From the NCBI GenBank assembly GCA_012514035.1, contig JAAZBB010000063.1, positions 1-64,000 on the forward strand: DNA of 64,000 nucleotides. Reading direction: 5' to 3'. Below, piece by piece: positions 34,266 to 44,422 of this stretch; the stretch's first letter is position 1, and every line of letters starts with the position of its first letter. The position numbers were made by a program, and so were the translations under genes. The notes beneath the pieces were generated by a model, which searched no databases, was not told the origin of the DNA, and worked only from the letters and a program-made list of their open reading frames with translations. Source of the DNA: Lentisphaerota bacterium. GTDB lineage: Bacteria > Verrucomicrobiota > Kiritimatiellia > CAIQIC01 > Lenti-01.

Positions 34266-35555
34266 TCAGGGGGTCCGGGCAGTCCCGGCGAGCTGAACGA
34301 TGCGGTCGTACAACTGGTCTGCAATCAGATCCAATCCGGCGCCGTTCATGTGGATGCCGTCGGCCTGCATCAACCCGGACGGATCCCGCCGGGCGAATTC
34401 CGCCGCCAGGTCCAGCAGGTCGGCCCCGGTCTCCCGCGCCACTTGGCGCGTAAGATCCACGTAGAGATCGTGCAACCGGATGATTTCCTCCACCGACTCC
34501 GCATTTCCGCGTCGAACCAACAGGCCCGACGGCCGCGCGGTGCGGGGGGCGGTAATCAGGATCGGCACAGCGCCGCTCCCGCGGATGGCGGCCACAAAGC
34601 GGGTCAGAGTGTCCACGTATTCGTCCGGGGGAACGCGCAGATAGCCGCCTGGGCGGGCGCGCGCCTGCGGCCGTTCGGAGGGAACCAGCGTCAGCAGCCA
34701 TTGCCCGAAGCGTTTGTTCCTGAGTATGTCGTAGATCGCCGCGCGAAAGGATCCCATGTGCACCCCCAGGCGTACCCGGTCCGGCATGCGCCCGCCCCAC
34801 CAGTGATCATTCCACCCGTAATAGAGGGTCACATAGTCCGGTTCCAGGGCCCGGGCCCGGCGCTCAAACAACCGCAAGCCAATCACACTGGAGTAGCCGT
34901 GAACCGCCATGTTGAATGCCTCCCACTGGGCCGCGGTGGGGGGCGCGGCCTGCAGCCGGGCATGCAGCCGCCCGGAATAGGGAGGGATGCCCTGGGCGGT
35001 GATGGAGTCGCCCATGCAAATGATGCGAACGGTCCCGGGAGCCTTGCGCGGTTCAACTTCGCGGTCAAGAAATCCCAGTTGGTTGACCCGTCGGCCCCGC
35101 CAGACCACACCCGGCACAAACCGCCACCGATACTCATCGGAATGCACCAGTCCCAGGGCGTCTCCGGGTTGACCGGCCGCCGTTGGTTCGGCGCCCTGGA
35201 CGATGACGGGCGGTGCGTGGGCTTCGTAGCCCGCCCATTCCAACAGTTGTTCAACCACCACGAAAAAGGCAAACGGCACAAACACGGCCAGGCAGATTTT
35301 CCGGTAAAGAGCGGATTCCGCCAGCCCGTGAAGGCCCGGTTTCCGCCGGCGCAACGCACCTTTCAGCCCGCACCGCAACGCCAGCAGGACCACGGGCAAG
35401 GCCAGCCATGCGCGATGCCACGGCAGCTCCAGAGGCAAGCCCGGAATCCGGAGGGGCGTGGCCAGCCAAATCGCGGGCAGCAGGCCCAGCGCCACCAGCA
35501 ACATGGCATCGACCCCGCCGAGCAGAAACCGCGCGAGAGACTGACGGCGGCACAT
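34266..35555 (-). CDS. Membrane-anchored SGNH/GDSL hydrolase
   Basis: IICMGDSITAQGIPPYSGRLHARLQ; VTLYYGWNDHWWGG; DGIHMNGAGLDLIADQLYDRI. Confidence 0.87.
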   Translation of the reverse strand: MCRRQSLARFLLGGVDAMLLVALGLLPAIWLATPLRIPGLPLELPWHRAWLALPVVLLALRCGLKGALRRRKPGLHGLAESALYRKICLAVFVPFAFFVVVEQLLEWAGYEAHAPPVIVQGAEPTAAGQPGDALGLVHSDEYRWRFVPGVVWRGRRVNQLGFLDREVEPRKAPGTVRIICMGDSITAQGIPPYSGRLHARLQAAPPTAAQWEAFNMAVHGYSSVIGLRLFERRARALEPDYVTLYYGWNDHWWGGRMPDRVRLGVHMGSFRAAIYDILRNKRFGQWLLTLVPSERPQARARPGGYLRVPPDEYVDTLTRFVAAIRGSGAVPILITAPRTARPSGLLVRRGNAESVEEIIRLHDLYVDLTRQVARETGADLLDLAAEFARRDPSGLMQADGIHMNGAGLDLIADQLYDRIVQLAGTARTP

Positions 35556-35562
35556 GGCCGAT

Positions 35563-35982
35563 CTAGTATTCGACCCGTGCGGCGCCGGAGGGAATCGGCC
35601 AGTGGACAGATCCGCCTGCATTCAGATCGGCCACCGCTAGGATGTTGTTGCCGTAGGCCCCACCCTTCTGGGGAAAGCGCCAGTGGGTGCGGCCACCGTT
35701 CCCCACGCCGGTATATACGCCCACATCGAGCACTTGACCGTCACCGCTGGCGACATGGACGCTGCCGGCCTTCCCCGTGTATTGGGGCGGCAGCAGGATC
35801 ACCAGCCGCCCGGAATTCTCGCCCACCGGCTTCCAGAGGAATCCACCGCCTTCCCCCTGGTCTCCGCTTCCGCCCCCATCGGAACCACTGTCATCCGACC
35901 AGCGATCACAACCAGCGGTCAGCAGCAACAACGTGGCTCCCAGAAGGACCACCCATCGGGCCGGGGGGAATGTTTTCTTCAT
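35563..35982 (-). CDS. Putative lipoprotein, 'GGGFLWKPVGENS' family, copy 2
   Basis: Lipobox LLTAGC; shares GGGFLWKPVGENSGRLVILLPPQYTG...YTGVGNGGRTHWRF...NILAVADL with copy 1. Confidence 0.75.
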   Translation of the reverse strand: MKKTFPPARWVVLLGATLLLLTAGCDRWSDDSGSDGGGSGDQGEGGGFLWKPVGENSGRLVILLPPQYTGKAGSVHVASGDGQVLDVGVYTGVGNGGRTHWRFPQKGGAYGNNILAVADLNAGGSVHWPIPSGAARVEY

Positions 35983-36222
35983 GAGCATGTCTCCATTGTT
36001 TTCAAGCATCCGGCGACCATTCATGATCACACGGGACCCTGCCGGATGCGATCATTTCGAATGGGCGCAATATGATGATTCCCCACCCAAACCGCAAGCC
36101 CGGAGGGGGGACAGATCCGTTGCCGTATGGGTAGAGTCTGAATCACCCATCGGCCTGGCGGACTCGATTCGGGGTGGTGGATGCCGGGCTTTAGGATTGC
36201 CCCGGTTGGCAGATTGAACTAA

Positions 36223-38436
36223 ATGTTCGCCATGTTTGAACGGACGAAGAAGTGGACGCAATCCGCGCACGTCCGCTGGGCCGGCGGAACCGGAACCGCC
36301 GCCATTCTGGCCCTGGCCACGCGCCATGGAAACGGGGCCTGGCTGGATCCGACCGTGTGCGGGGCGCTGCTCCTGGGTCTGGGAGCGATCGCCGCCACTC
36401 TCTACGCGCGCCGGGCCGCCACTCCCGACTGGGAAGCGAACCGGCCGGCGGAACCGGCCCCCCCCTGGCCGATGACCGGTTTTTTGCTGGGAATCCTGCT
36501 CTTGTATGCCGGGTCATCGGCCATTACCGACAACTGGTTTTTTCCCACCAACTGGAAGATATCCGGCGCGGCGGGAACGCTCGTATTGAAATCGGGATAC
36601 TTCCGCAGCCTGATCCTCACCCTCGCCCTGGCGCTGGGATTCAAACCGCTGTTGCGCACCCCGCGGGCCCTGGCCCTGGCCTGGGTGTTCGGGGCCGGCC
36701 TGGCCGTGCATCAGTTGTATTCCGCCACCGGCTTCGGCATGATCTACCGGGTGGACAGCCCGGCGTTTGTCTATCGCTTCTGGTCGTTCCAGCATCTGTT
36801 CCCCCGGCCGGACGGCTACGATCCGAACTGGAACGCGGGCCTGCCGGTGACGGCGCTGGTCGCCAGCGGCATCTGGTCGGTGGGTCTCTGGCTGCTGCCG
36901 TTCCTGCGCTGGATTCCGGCCGAGCAGGTCTATACGCCGTTTCTCGCGGTGTTTTTCCTGGGCGTGCTGCCGCTGCTGGCCTGGGCGTCGCTGGCGTGGG
37001 TCGGGGCGGGCCCGCGGGCCCGGTGGATCGCCGCGCTGCTGGCCCTGGCGCCCACCCAGCGCTTCTGGGTGCACCTGCTGCACTACGGGACCGCCCCCGC
37101 GCTTTTTGCCATGGCCATGGCCCTGCCCCTCGCCGCCCTCGGCTACCGCTTCCTTTATCTGGAAGAGCTCCCCCGCCACGCCACGCTGCTCCTGCTCCTG
37201 CTGATCGGGTTCACGTTCCTGGCCTGGCCCGGATCGCTGGTGATCGCCATCCCTTTCCTGCTGTTGCTGGCGGGACATGCGCACCGGCTGGTTCCCGGCA
37301 AATGGAAATGGGCGTTGGGGATCGCCGCCGTGCTGGGTCTCCTGTTGCTGCCTCTTGCCATGGTGCCTGTGCGCCACGATACCATCGGCGGTTTCATGTC
37401 CGTGGCCGCCCGCAAGACTTTCTGGGAACACGTCCGCAACGGCTGGGGCGTTTTCGGTCACAATCTGCGCGGAACGAATCCCTTGATTCTCGTGCTGGGG
37501 TTCATCGGCGGCTTTGCCGGCCTGCCGCGTTCCGTCCGGCGGTTTTTCGCCCCGCTGGCCGCGATGCTGCTGTTGATGTCCGGATGGGGCGAGGAAGTGA
37601 AAAAAATCCTCCAGACCGAACGCCTGATTATTCCCGCGGCGCTGGTCGCCATCGTTCCCACGGCGCTGTGGCTGGATCGGCTGATCGACCAGGTGCTCGC
37701 CGCGCCCCCCTGCCGCAGCGCAGGGAGCGTGATACGGCGCACGGCCACTGCGTGGGCCGTCGCGATCCTGCTGACCGGCGCCTATCAGGGCGCCAAGACC
37801 TGGAACGGGAAAGGACTGGCACCGTTCCATGCCCGGCCGGAATCCAACCGCCAGCTGACGGACTGGCTCGCCGCGAATGTTCCCGAAGGCGGGCGCGTCC
37901 TGTTTGCCGGCCGGGCCGTCCACGCTTACGGCGGCGCCAAGATCGCCGCCCTGCCCTTGTTCGCCGGACGCGAAATGATGGCCGCCGACTTCTACGGTTT
38001 CTCGCCCAAGTTGGTGGAATACCAGTATCCCCCGCGTGAATTCCGCTATGAAGGCCCCGATGTCCTGTTCTCTTTCATGGAACTCCACAATGTCACCCAT
38101 GTCGTCACGTGGCACGACGATTGGAAGCAAGTCTTCCGCCGCACCACAAACTATTACCGCCCGGCGCACGAAATCGGCCGGACCGCCATCTTCGAAACCC
38201 GGCTCGAACCCTCGCTATTTCTGGAAGGCTCCGGGCGCGTGCAGGCGGACTTCGATCGGATCGATATCGTTTTGGACACCCCGCAGGAGCGGGTGGTGAT
38301 CAAATACAACTGGGTGCCGGGCTGGCAGGCGCCGGACGGCGTCACGCTCTTCCCGCACGACGCTGGGCGCGGAGTCGTGTTCATCGGCCTGGACCCGGGC
38401 GACCGCCGCCGCATCACCCTCCGCTACCGCCCATGA
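36223..38436 (+). CDS. Large integral membrane protein, GT-C-like (737 aa)
   Basis: Many TM segments; C-terminal soluble domain; translationally coupled (ATGA) to the next gene. Confidence 0.7.
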   Translation: MFAMFERTKKWTQSAHVRWAGGTGTAAILALATRHGNGAWLDPTVCGALLLGLGAIAATLYARRAATPDWEANRPAEPAPPWPMTGFLLGILLLYAGSSAITDNWFFPTNWKISGAAGTLVLKSGYFRSLILTLALALGFKPLLRTPRALALAWVFGAGLAVHQLYSATGFGMIYRVDSPAFVYRFWSFQHLFPRPDGYDPNWNAGLPVTALVASGIWSVGLWLLPFLRWIPAEQVYTPFLAVFFLGVLPLLAWASLAWVGAGPRARWIAALLALAPTQRFWVHLLHYGTAPALFAMAMALPLAALGYRFLYLEELPRHATLLLLLLIGFTFLAWPGSLVIAIPFLLLLAGHAHRLVPGKWKWALGIAAVLGLLLLPLAMVPVRHDTIGGFMSVAARKTFWEHVRNGWGVFGHNLRGTNPLILVLGFIGGFAGLPRSVRRFFAPLAAMLLLMSGWGEEVKKILQTERLIIPAALVAIVPTALWLDRLIDQVLAAPPCRSAGSVIRRTATAWAVAILLTGAYQGAKTWNGKGLAPFHARPESNRQLTDWLAANVPEGGRVLFAGRAVHAYGGAKIAALPLFAGREMMAADFYGFSPKLVEYQYPPREFRYEGPDVLFSFMELHNVTHVVTWHDDWKQVFRRTTNYYRPAHEIGRTAIFETRLEPSLFLEGSGRVQADFDRIDIVLDTPQERVVIKYNWVPGWQAPDGVTLFPHDAGRGVVFIGLDPGDRRRITLRYRP

Positions 38437-40754
38437 CCGCCCGTCCTCCATCCCGGGGACCTCTCGCGGCGCTGGCCGTCATGCTGCTGCTGGCCGGCGG
38501 ACTGCGGCTCTATCTCGCCTGGTGCGCGCACGTGCCGACCCTCGACACCGCCGTTGTCGGCCAGATGGCCCTCGACATTCTCGACGGCGGCCGCCCGGCA
38601 TTTTTTGCCGGGCAGTCCTACCTCGGCGCGCTAGAAGCGTACCTGACGGCGCTGGTCTTTGCGGTTTTGCCCGCGGGCCGCGTCACCATGACGCTGGTGC
38701 CGATTGCCTTTGCCCTGCTGTGGATCGCCGCCACGTTTGGATTCTTCCGCCGGGAATACGGCGGCTGGGCGGCGGTGGCCGCCGCGCTCGTGCCGGCTTT
38801 TCCCGGCTGGCCGGCCGCCTGGTACACCACTGCGCCCTACGGCGGCTATCCGGAAACCTATTTCTTCGGCCTCGTTCTGCTGGGACTGGCCCTGCCGTTT
38901 GGATTGAGCGACCGGTTCCGGCCCACGCCGCGCCATGCGCTGGCGCTGGCGGCGACGGCCGGCATCGCCCTGTGGGTCAACTTGCAGGTACTGCCCTGCC
39001 TGGCCGCAGCCGGACTTGCCGGGATCCTGGCCTGGCGCCGCCGCCCCGTCCCCCTGCGGCCCTGGCTGGTCTATCTGGTCGTGCCGGTCGCCGTTGTCGC
39101 GGCCTTTCTGCCGCAGTTTCTGGCGGAACCGTCCCACGTCGAACCGCCCCTGTTCGCCGGCGGATCGCTGGCTGCCGCCGCCCGAAGCGTTCGCGCCCTG
39201 ATCCGCCACGACCTGGCGTATTCGGTGCTGTGGACCTATCCGCCGGCCCTCCTCCACCGCCTGACCGCCGTCGGCCTGGCGCTGCTGGCCGCCGGGGGCC
39301 TCTGGCTGGGCTTCCGCCGCCGCCCCCTGGCCGCCGGCCGGACAACCACGCGGCTGGTCGCAGTCACGCTCGCGGTTTTTGCCCTGACCTATTTTCCCCA
39401 TCCGATGTCGGGATTCGTCCCGCGCTATCTGATTGCGCCGGTCACCCTGCTGCTGGGCTGGTGCCTGGTCCAGTGGTGCACCGCTCCGGCCCGGTGGATG
39501 CGCCGGGCCGGATTCGCCTTCGCGCTGCTGCTGGCCGTCTACAACGCCGGAGGCATGGTTCGCGCCGCCCGCGCCCGCGCCCCCGAGGCCCGGCAGACCC
39601 TCGCGGAATTCTCCGGCGTCATCGACGCCGCGCGCGCCGGCGGATGGGACGCCGTGCTGCATGCCGGCTCGGAAACCGAGGGCTACGACGGCGCGCGGCT
39701 GACGTTTCTTTCCCGTTCCCGCCCGGTCTTTGCGTCCGCCTTCAGCGACCGGTTCCTCGAGCATCAGCTCGCCTGGGAATTCGGCGGGCGCGGCGCCTGG
39801 CTGGCGCCCCGACGCCACCTGCCGTTTCTCGCCGGCAGCTACGCTGCCGTGAACGTGCCGCTGGGAGAATTCCGCGAGGCCCCGCGCTACGTTCTGCTCG
39901 ACGCCCCGGACGTCCCCCGCCGCCTGGAACGCAGCCGCCGGCCCGATTCGGTGGACGGCTGGCCCGGCCCGGTCGAAGCGCACCCGCTGTTCGACCGCGC
40001 ATCCGGCGCCGCCTGGCCGGAATCCGCCGGCGAAGACGGCCTGGCGCTGACGCTGCGCTTCGACAAGCCTGCCCGCCTGGCCGGACTGCGCGCCTGCGCG
40101 CCCCATGCCGCCGGCCTGCCTTCCCGCTACGCCGTGCGCGTGCAGACACCCGACGGACGCTGGATCGCCGTCCAGGAGTGCGAACGCCGCATCGGCGCTT
40201 CCTGGCTCAGCGGAACCCGCCTCTATTTCCGGGGGCATCATCCCTGGATGGACATTCGGTTTGACCCAGTGGACGCCCTCGCGCTGGAATGGGCCATCCC
40301 GCCCGGCCCCGGCGCCCCGCCACAGCTGGATGAACTGATGGCCCTGGAATCCTCCGGCGAGGCCTGGCCGGCGGACATCCGCCTGCTGCCGCACGTCGAA
40401 GAACTTCTGGCAGAGGCCCCTGGCGCCCGGCTCATCGCCGAGCGCGGCATCCTGCGCCTACTGCACCGGGAAGCGGAGGGGCGCGACGGGATCCCACCGC
40501 TGCCCCTGCCCTACAATCCCCGCTTTTCCCGAACCCAGCCGGACGTGCAGCCGCTGACCGCCGGCCGCTATCTGCTGGTGATCGAAGAAGCCTATCTCGA
40601 AGACGCGCGCGCCGTGTTTCACCGCGCCGGCATCCGCATCGAAGAAGAACGCATCGCCGCTCCCTTCTGCCTGCTGGCGGTCACCGTGGAGCCGGCCGCC
40701 AGCGGCCAAACAGCCTGGCAAGGCTTCCGGCCCGTGCGAACCTCACCGCCGTAG
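38433..40754 (+). CDS. Large integral membrane protein, GT-C-like glycosyltransferase
   Basis: MTARPPSRGPLAALAVMLLL...TLDTAVVGQMALDILDGGRPAFFAGQSYLGALEAY; multi-TM then long soluble region. Confidence 0.7.
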   Translation: MTARPPSRGPLAALAVMLLLAGGLRLYLAWCAHVPTLDTAVVGQMALDILDGGRPAFFAGQSYLGALEAYLTALVFAVLPAGRVTMTLVPIAFALLWIAATFGFFRREYGGWAAVAAALVPAFPGWPAAWYTTAPYGGYPETYFFGLVLLGLALPFGLSDRFRPTPRHALALAATAGIALWVNLQVLPCLAAAGLAGILAWRRRPVPLRPWLVYLVVPVAVVAAFLPQFLAEPSHVEPPLFAGGSLAAAARSVRALIRHDLAYSVLWTYPPALLHRLTAVGLALLAAGGLWLGFRRRPLAAGRTTTRLVAVTLAVFALTYFPHPMSGFVPRYLIAPVTLLLGWCLVQWCTAPARWMRRAGFAFALLLAVYNAGGMVRAARARAPEARQTLAEFSGVIDAARAGGWDAVLHAGSETEGYDGARLTFLSRSRPVFASAFSDRFLEHQLAWEFGGRGAWLAPRRHLPFLAGSYAAVNVPLGEFREAPRYVLLDAPDVPRRLERSRRPDSVDGWPGPVEAHPLFDRASGAAWPESAGEDGLALTLRFDKPARLAGLRACAPHAAGLPSRYAVRVQTPDGRWIAVQECERRIGASWLSGTRLYFRGHHPWMDIRFDPVDALALEWAIPPGPGAPPQLDELMALESSGEAWPADIRLLPHVEELLAEAPGARLIAERGILRLLHREAEGRDGIPPLPLPYNPRFSRTQPDVQPLTAGRYLLVIEEAYLEDARAVFHRAGIRIEEERIAAPFCLLAVTVEPAASGQTAWQGFRPVRTSPP

Positions 40755-40771
40755 GCGCCGGGGAATGGAAG

Positions 40772-41680
40772 TCACGTCGCCTGGCCGGCGACCGCGTCGG
40801 CCTCCTGCCGGTCCGCGCGCAGCAGGATAGGCGATCCCATGCAACGGGTCAATCCCAGCAGTCGACAGCCCCATTCCACAAGCCGGATCAAGCCAACCCA
40901 CCGAACCACCCGATGCAACACCATTGGCGTGCAAAAGAGCGGAGCGCGGCTGGTCACGTGAAAGCCCTGCTCCAGAAGCATGCGTTCAATGTCCGCTTCG
41001 GGAAACACCGTGTAGGGACGAGTCGAACCGTTTTCCAGTTTCTGTTTCAAGGGGAATAGAAGCCGATTGAAAATGTTGAAGCTGCGCTGGGGCGGAAAAT
41101 CAATCACAACCGCCCGCCGAGCCACCCGGCACAATTCGCCCAGAAAAGCAGGTGGATCGTCCACATGCGCCATCTGGCGGGTGCTGATCACGACGTCGAA
41201 TGCCCTGTCCGGAAAGGGCAGGCGCATGAAATCCCCGGTCTCAAACCGGCATTTTCCGGCGGACACTTGGGCCTGGATGCGCCGGCTGGTTTCCGGTGCG
41301 CTGCCCAGAACCGTGAGCTGGCAACCGTGGGCGATCAATTCCGCAGTGTATTGTCCATGTCCGCCGCCCACATCCAGCACCGGAACATTGTGACCACTGC
41401 CCAATAACTTCAGTAGTGCGGTATTCTGCACCCGGAGTTGCCAGGCACCCACGGCGCCCCGGAATCGGCGGGCATATTCGTCGGATGACGATACAATGTC
41501 CGGAGCCGCGGACAAGGCGGAAATACCCGCCATAAAAAACGACAACGGATGGGCCGCCAGCCAATGCATGATATGACTGACAAACGGCAGGTGGACGATC
41601 GCACCGGCATGAAAAGGGACAACCAGAACATTCATACTGATCCGAGATATCTGACTTGCAATAATCATCCTGAACGACAT
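40772..41680 (-). CDS. Class I SAM-dependent methyltransferase (exact start uncertain)
   Basis: VPVLDVGGGHGQYTAELIAHGCQLTVLG; MRLPFPDRAFDVVISTRQMAHV. Confidence 0.87.
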   Translation of the reverse strand: MSFRMIIASQISRISMNVLVVPFHAGAIVHLPFVSHIMHWLAAHPLSFFMAGISALSAAPDIVSSSDEYARRFRGAVGAWQLRVQNTALLKLLGSGHNVPVLDVGGGHGQYTAELIAHGCQLTVLGSAPETSRRIQAQVSAGKCRFETGDFMRLPFPDRAFDVVISTRQMAHVDDPPAFLGELCRVARRAVVIDFPPQRSFNIFNRLLFPLKQKLENGSTRPYTVFPEADIERMLLEQGFHVTSRAPLFCTPMVLHRVVRWVGLIRLVEWGCRLLGLTRCMGSPILLRADRQEADAVAGQAT

Positions 41681-41774
41681 GCCAAGTTGGCAGAAATCTT
41701 CGAAAAATCAAAGTTTTTTCTGGAATCCAGGCCGAATCCAGGCCGGGGCGGAGACGGGCTTTGCCGCCGCCGGA

Positions 41775-43526
41775 CTAGGGCCCGAAATAGACGGCGCGGG
41801 CGGGACGGGACGGCAGGACCCGGCCGGTCTTCATGGCGTGGGACAGATCCGCGGCGGCATCCGGATCGTACCACCAGTAGGCGTGGGCACTGCGTTCATC
41901 GCCGAACTTGCCCAGGGGCGCATCCGGCAGGCCGAATTTGTTCCACCACACCAGGCGCGTATCGCTCTTGTTCCACAGCAAGACATAGGGCATGTCCTTG
42001 GTCACGATCGCGTCGATCCGCCGCACGATGTCATGACGCTTCTGCACGTCGAATTCGGTCCGCTGCGCCTCGATCAGCGCGTCCACATCCGGATTTTTGT
42101 AACCCGTGATGTTCTGGCCGGAGGGCCGGTCGGCCTCCTTCGAAAGCCACATGCTCTCGGGATTCTTGAAGATTCCGGCGCTCCACGCGGCCCAGGTCAT
42201 GTCGAAGCTATATTCGTCCATATCCTTTGTCCACGCCGCCCAGTCCTTCTTGTCCACAATCAGTTCGATGCCGACATCCTTCAAGTCCTCCTGGAAGATG
42301 GCGGTGAACTTGTCGTCGGTGGCCCCGCGCGACAGGTAGCGCAGGCGCAGGGGCTGGCCATCCTTCGCCAGCCGCCCCGTGGCGGGATCGGCCTGCCAGC
42401 CGGCCTCGGCCAGCAGCGCCCGCGCCTGCTCCTTGTCGAAGGGGATCCCGTCGTTGGGGCACGGCCGGTTCGCATCGTACAAGTCCTCGTAATAGGAGCG
42501 GTGCAGAAAGTAGGCGTTGAACATCAGGGTTTCATTCATTTTTTCGCGGTGATAGAGGTGCGCCAGGGCGCGCCGCACGCGCGGGTCGTCCAGCGGAGGG
42601 CGGCGCTGGTTCAGGGCGATGCCCTGGAAGCCGACGGGCTTCTGGTTCCAGATTTCCTGCTTCACCAGCCAGTTGCGGTCGTACTTCTCCCCGCTCGTCT
42701 GGTTGGCCCATACGTGCGCCGTATAGACCGGAAACAGGTCGATTTCCCCCTTTTTGAACGCCTCGAACGCGTTGTCGCGCTCCTCGAAGAACCGGAAACG
42801 CAGTACATCGAAGTTGGCCACGTTCCGGAAGCGCGGCAGACCGGCCGCCCACCAGTCGGATCGGCGCTCCAACGTAACCTGGAGGCCCTCCCGGATGGCG
42901 CCGAGCCGATAGGGACCCGACACCACCGGAAAATCGAAGTTCTGCAAATTGAAGTCCTTGCCGGCAAAGGCATGTTTCGGCAGCACCTGCAGACCCGCCA
43001 GCGTCAGGAGATTCTCCCAGTGGATTTCCCTGGCGACGAACCGGATGGTGGCTTCGTCGAGGACTTCCGGGGCTTCGAACCGCTCCAGCCCGATCTTGTG
43101 CGGGCCGGTCAGGTTTTTCGGGTCCAGAATGGTTTCAAAAGTCCAGCGCACATCCTCGGCGGTGACGGGCCGACCGTCGCTCCACCGTGCCCGGGGATTC
43201 ATGTGAAAGGTGAACGTTTGCAGGTCGTCGGCCAGCACGCAGCGCTCGGCCAGCAGCGGCTCCATGTCCAGCGTGACGGGATGCTGGCTCAGGAGCGTCT
43301 CGTAGAACTGGCCGAACAACTCGGCGGACATCACGTTCTGGTCAAGGTAATAGTTGAAGCTTTTGGGATATGGCCCCATGTAGACCACCAGCATCCCGCC
43401 CTTTTCCGCGAATTCCGAAGCCAGGGGATTCGGCGCTTCAACCCACCCCTCCCGCGGGAAGACCTGCTCCGCCGGGGCTCCGCATGCCAGCGCCAACGCC
43501 AGTGCCATCCAAGCGATGTTCTTCAT
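41775..43526 (-). CDS. ABC transporter substrate-binding protein, family 5 (oligopeptide/YejA-like)
   Basis: LAERCVLADDLQTFTFHMNPRARWSDGRPVTAEDVRWTFETI...; signal peptide. Confidence 0.93.
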   Translation of the reverse strand: MKNIAWMALALALACGAPAEQVFPREGWVEAPNPLASEFAEKGGMLVVYMGPYPKSFNYYLDQNVMSAELFGQFYETLLSQHPVTLDMEPLLAERCVLADDLQTFTFHMNPRARWSDGRPVTAEDVRWTFETILDPKNLTGPHKIGLERFEAPEVLDEATIRFVAREIHWENLLTLAGLQVLPKHAFAGKDFNLQNFDFPVVSGPYRLGAIREGLQVTLERRSDWWAAGLPRFRNVANFDVLRFRFFEERDNAFEAFKKGEIDLFPVYTAHVWANQTSGEKYDRNWLVKQEIWNQKPVGFQGIALNQRRPPLDDPRVRRALAHLYHREKMNETLMFNAYFLHRSYYEDLYDANRPCPNDGIPFDKEQARALLAEAGWQADPATGRLAKDGQPLRLRYLSRGATDDKFTAIFQEDLKDVGIELIVDKKDWAAWTKDMDEYSFDMTWAAWSAGIFKNPESMWLSKEADRPSGQNITGYKNPDVDALIEAQRTEFDVQKRHDIVRRIDAIVTKDMPYVLLWNKSDTRLVWWNKFGLPDAPLGKFGDERSAHAYWWYDPDAAADLSHAMKTGRVLPSRPARAVYFGP

Positions 43527-43569
43527 TGCGCCAGTATCCGGCAGGCGCCTGCGCTTGAAAAGGAGGAAG

Positions 43570-44322
43570 TCAGCCGAAGACCGGATAGAGCCCGAAGACC
43601 ATTCCTGCCCCCAATTCCGCGGTCAGACGCCACTTGCGCCCGGCGGACGGCCGCAGGTGGAATTCCTCCAGCAGGAAGGGCAACCGCATGGGCAGGTAGA
43701 GAAAGACAAACAACACCGCCAGCACCGGCAGCAGCGCCAGCCGCGGGCCCAGCGTCCCCGCTCCCAGCGCCTCCAAATCCATGATGGCCTCCCACCAGGC
43801 CGTGTAGGCCACGCCCCCGTACGCCAGCAGGAGGAGATCGGCCAGGTGCTCCTGCCAATGTCCGGGAACCCGGCGAGCCCGACTCCGGCCGCCGGCGGCG
43901 ATCAGGCCGATGAATTCCTTCAGGATCAGCGCCACCATGACGCCGCCCCACCATCCGGAGGCGTCGTCCGCACCGGACCCAACCGCCCCCCAGGCATCCA
44001 GCGCCAGCATGCCAACCATCATCGTCACGATCACATGGGCAATGGTCGTGACGGACCAGAAGGCCAGCATCGGGCCCTGCGGAACGAAACCTTCATCGGC
44101 GTTCCGTCGGCGCAAAAACTGCAGTTTCCAGCGCAGCCCAAACGGCTCCAGCAGCAGGATGGCGAACAGCAGCGCGCCGGGCCACCATCGGGGGTCGGCT
44201 TGTTCCAGCCCCGCTTTCAGCGCCCGGGCCAGAGGCGGAGCCCCAAGCAGGGCATAGAGATAGAAGGCCAGCGACATCGCCCACCGGCCCAGGCCGTCCC
44301 GACTGCTGCGATCTGCTGACAT
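43570..44322 (-). CDS. Conserved-looking integral membrane protein, function unknown
   Basis: 250-aa ORF with several hydrophobic helices; opposite-strand ORFs lack coding character. Confidence 0.55.
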   Translation of the reverse strand: MSADRSSRDGLGRWAMSLAFYLYALLGAPPLARALKAGLEQADPRWWPGALLFAILLLEPFGLRWKLQFLRRRNADEGFVPQGPMLAFWSVTTIAHVIVTMMVGMLALDAWGAVGSGADDASGWWGGVMVALILKEFIGLIAAGGRSRARRVPGHWQEHLADLLLLAYGGVAYTAWWEAIMDLEALGAGTLGPRLALLPVLAVLFVFLYLPMRLPFLLEEFHLRPSAGRKWRLTAELGAGMVFGLYPVFG

Positions 44323-44422
44323 GTCCGGCCTATATCATCCCCGCGCCGCGGGGCCAAGAGCCATCTTCCGCCGCGCGTCTGCACAGTTGCCATCGGAGGG
44401 GAGGACAGGATACAGTCTGCTC

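Noticed and set aside
41721-41745. 11-bp tandem duplication GAATCCAGGCC
   Set aside because: Only two short copies, no structural or positional support.
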